64,000 nucleotides of DNA, taken from positions 124,001 through 188,000 of the forward strand of contig JBDTOT010000002.1 of the NCBI GenBank assembly GCA_039933105.1, written 5' to 3'. The notes under the pieces are model-generated. The model had not been told where the DNA came from. It made no database searches and saw only the letters and a list, made by a program, of their open reading frames with translations. The DNA is from FEN-1219 sp039933105 (lineage in GTDB: Bacteria; Pseudomonadota; Gammaproteobacteria; Steroidobacterales; Rariloculaceae). The position numbers and the translations under genes are program-made. This document shows, in pieces, positions 62,187-64,000 of this stretch. The number at the start of each line of letters is the position of its first letter. Position 1 is the first letter of the stretch.

Positions 62187-63139
62187 GCCGGCTTTCCATT
62201 CAACGGCAAACGCGCTTCGAGCGTGACGCCTTCGCCCGGCTCGCTGACGAGACGAAATGCGCCGCCCATCATTTCGACTCGCTCCTGCATACCGCTGACT
62301 CCAAAGCCGGGCGTACGCGCGCCCAACTGCATCCCGCGCCCGTCGTCCGCGACGCTGAGCACGAGCTCCTCCGCGCCGCGTGCGCTGCTCCTCTGCAAGG
62401 ATATGTCGACGCGACTGGCGGCGGCGTGGCGCTGGCAGTTCGTGAGCGCCTCCTGGATCAAGCGATACACGGTGAGATCCACCGATTCGCCGAGCCCGTC
62501 CAGCTTGCCGTCGAAGATGAGCGAGAAGCGTGTGCCCGGCACGCGCTGGCGCCACGAGTCCACACAGCTTTCGATCGCAGCCGTGAGCCCAAGCTCGTCG
62601 AGACCTACGGGACGCAGGCGACGGATCATGTCGCTGACGGCCGCGTGCACGTGATCGGCGCTTGCGACGATCGCGGCGGCGGACTTGACGGCGAAAGCGG
62701 GGTCGCCCGCCGCGTGCTCGCGAATCGAGACCGCGTCGAGCTTGATCGCGTTCAGGTATTGGCCAAGCTCGTCGTGCAGCTCGCGCGCAAGATGCTTGCG
62801 CTCCGCCTCCTGCATCAGCAGGTGGCGCTGACCGAGCCCGCGATTTTCGGCCAGCGCGCGCGCGAGCCGCGCCTCGGCCTGCTGCCGCGCGGCGAGCTCG
62901 ATGCGCGTGCTGCGATGCCGCCGGTGCGAAAACCACACGAGCCCGAGCGTCAGCGCGATCAGCGCCACCGGCAGCTCGTCGAGCTGCAGCGCCTCCCAAC
63001 GCCGAGTGCGTGTGTACAGCCACTCGCTGAGCTCGAAATACGCCGACACCGCGCTGCTCACCAGTGTGACGACCGCGACCAGCACGAGATCGCGCATGAC
63101 ATCGCGGCGCGGCGTGGGCTGCACCTTTGCTTCTGGCAT
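62183..63139 (-). CDS. NarX/UhpB-type histidine kinase (HisKA_3)
   Basis: A 318-residue kinase with two hydrophobic segments near the N-terminus (LVLVAVVTLVSSAVSAYF and a second after about 50), HisKA_3 motif ERKHLARELHDELGQYLNAIKLDAV (phosphoacceptor His) and ATPase motifs REVYRLIQEALTNCQRH-like LIQEALTNCQRHA, VADDGRGM and GFGVSGMQERVEMMGG. No large periplasmic sensor is present. ATG 63139 has GAGGTG 6 nt upstream. Confidence 0.91.
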   Translation of the reverse strand: MPEAKVQPTPRRDVMRDLVLVAVVTLVSSAVSAYFELSEWLYTRTRRWEALQLDELPVALIALTLGLVWFSHRRHRSTRIELAARQQAEARLARALAENRGLGQRHLLMQEAERKHLARELHDELGQYLNAIKLDAVSIREHAAGDPAFAVKSAAAIVASADHVHAAVSDMIRRLRPVGLDELGLTAAIESCVDSWRQRVPGTRFSLIFDGKLDGLGESVDLTVYRLIQEALTNCQRHAAASRVDISLQRSSARGAEELVLSVADDGRGMQLGARTPGFGVSGMQERVEMMGGAFRLVSEPGEGVTLEARLPLNGKPA

Positions 63140-63274
63140 GAGGTTCACCTCGCTCGCGGGCGACGGGGTGCGTCGGGAAAAATTCCCGGTTGCCCCGGGA
63201 AAGACTCTCTGGTCCCTGGAGCACCGTTGGCCGACACTCGCGGCCCCGACGCTGCTGCGTTAAAGCGACCACCC

Positions 63275-64000
63275 ATGGCCCGATCAAGGATTTTCGCCCT
63301 CATCGCCGCATGGTATGCATTCACGGCGCCCGTTCCTACGCTGGCGCAGGCTGCCGCTCCCGGGTCGGAGCCGCCCGCCAACCTGCCGACGGTTTACGTG
63401 ATCGGCACCATGCCCTTGGCGGGTCAGGAACTCGATTCGCGACTCGTGGCCGCGCCGGTCCAAACCGCAACGGCCGAGGACCTCGACCGCAGCCTCGCCG
63501 TCGATCTGACCGCCTACATGAACCGGCGTCTGAACGGCGTGTACGTCAACGACATCCAGAACAATCCGCTGCAGCCCGACATCAACTATCGCGGCTATAC
63601 GGCGTCGCCGTTGCTCGGCACACCGCAGGGGTTGTCCGTGTTCCTCGACGGCATGCGTCTGAACCAGCCGTTCGGCGACGTCGTGAGCTGGGACCTGATC
63701 CCGCGGGCCGCGCTCGAGTCGCTCACCCTATTGCCAGGCTCGAACCCGCTGTTCGGCTTGAACACGCTCGGCGCGGCGCTCGAGCTGCGCACGAAGGACG
63801 GCTATACGAGCCCGGGCAGTAGCGTGCAAACCGCGTATGGCTCTTACGGTCGGCTCGGCTTGGAAGTGCAGACCGGCAATCACACGGAGAACGGCTTTCA
63901 CTGGTACGCCACGGCCAACCGCCTCACCGACGACGGCTGGCGAGATGCGTCGCCGACCGAAGCCACGCAGCTGTTCGGCAAGGTCGGCTGGCGCCACGGG
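63275..64000 (+). CDS. TonB-dependent receptor, N-terminal part (cut by window edge)
   Basis: 242 codons open to the window end. Signal peptide (IFALIAAWYAFTAPVPTLAQA), then NLPTVYVIGTMPLAG, a plug domain with VQTATAEDL, LTAYMNRRLNGVYVNDIQNNP, DINYRGYTASPLLGTPQGLSVFLDGMRLNQPFGD, LTLLPGSNPLFGLNTLGAALEL, and the first barrel strands (QTAYGSYGRLGLEVQTG). An outer-membrane importer of unknown ligand, divergent from the NarL-type pair; the 126-nt gap may hold both promoters. Confidence 0.92.
   Translation, partial: MARSRIFALIAAWYAFTAPVPTLAQAAAPGSEPPANLPTVYVIGTMPLAGQELDSRLVAAPVQTATAEDLDRSLAVDLTAYMNRRLNGVYVNDIQNNPLQPDINYRGYTASPLLGTPQGLSVFLDGMRLNQPFGDVVSWDLIPRAALESLTLLPGSNPLFGLNTLGAALELRTKDGYTSPGSSVQTAYGSYGRLGLEVQTGNHTENGFHWYATANRLTDDGWRDASPTEATQLFGKVGWRHG

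Overview
The window is GC-rich, densely coded chromosomal DNA of a proteobacterium, most likely a gammaproteobacterium. The evidence is a ubiquinone set with UbiJ and UbiK, HslUV beside a DUF971 gene, a dapF-DUF484-xerC run, an envC-ctpA-yibQ type cell-envelope cluster and a seven-gene trpEGDCFBA operon with unfused trpC and trpF. The mix of TonB-dependent receptors, a quinohemoprotein dehydrogenase and a LigM-like demethylase fits a Steroidobacter/Xanthomonadales-type environmental lineage, but that placement is inference. I see no prophage, insertion sequence, integrase of a mobile element or CRISPR array.

Layout. 1-4.1 kb (- strand): ABC exporter followed by phosphoenolpyruvate carboxylase, cut by the window edge. 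4.15-12.8 kb (+): trp promoter, a Trp-codon leader peptide and attenuator hairpin, trpEGDCFBA, then a DUF2007 protein, a membrane EEP phosphohydrolase and a CinA N-domain protein. 12.8-14.3 kb: a broken MutS-like gene. 14.3-17.4 kb (-): ubiE-ubiJ-ubiB. 17.5-25.2 kb: a GST, then (-) dapF-DUF484-xerC and hslV-hslU-DUF971, then (+) ubiD and an orphan ParA ATPase. 25.2-27.5 kb (-): DUF4124 protein and a LytS/LytTR two-component pair. 27.8-29.6 kb (+): ubiK and comM.

29.7-38.8 kb is a signalling island. Three overlapping or adjacent + strand genes encode REC-HDOD, REC-degenerate HD-GYP and REC-PAS-kinase proteins. They are followed by a YfiR-like periplasmic protein, a CHASE8-HAMP-PAS histidine kinase and a single-domain response regulator, with a TonB-dependent receptor convergent to them. 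The YfiR/kinase pair looks like the YfiR-YfiN module with the diguanylate cyclase output replaced by a histidine kinase. 38.8-47.6 kb carries small redox and envelope genes: cupin, MAPEG protein, cytochrome c, LigM/GcvT-like demethylase, tRNA-Arg(CCG), GlcG-like protein, PQQ dehydrogenase with an N-terminal cytochrome c, CHRD protein, RRM protein and small DUF proteins.

47.6-53.3 kb (-): envC, a lipoprotein and DUF6152 pair, ctpA, yibQ and a GGDEF diguanylate cyclase. 53.3-61.4 kb (-): the complete kdpFABCDE potassium system, preceded by an overlapping 31-codon membrane ORF. 61.5-63.1 kb (-): a NarL-type two-component pair. 63.3 kb to the end (+): the start of another TonB-dependent receptor. 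Many start/stop junctions overlap by 4 nt (ATGA/GTGA), so translational coupling is common throughout.
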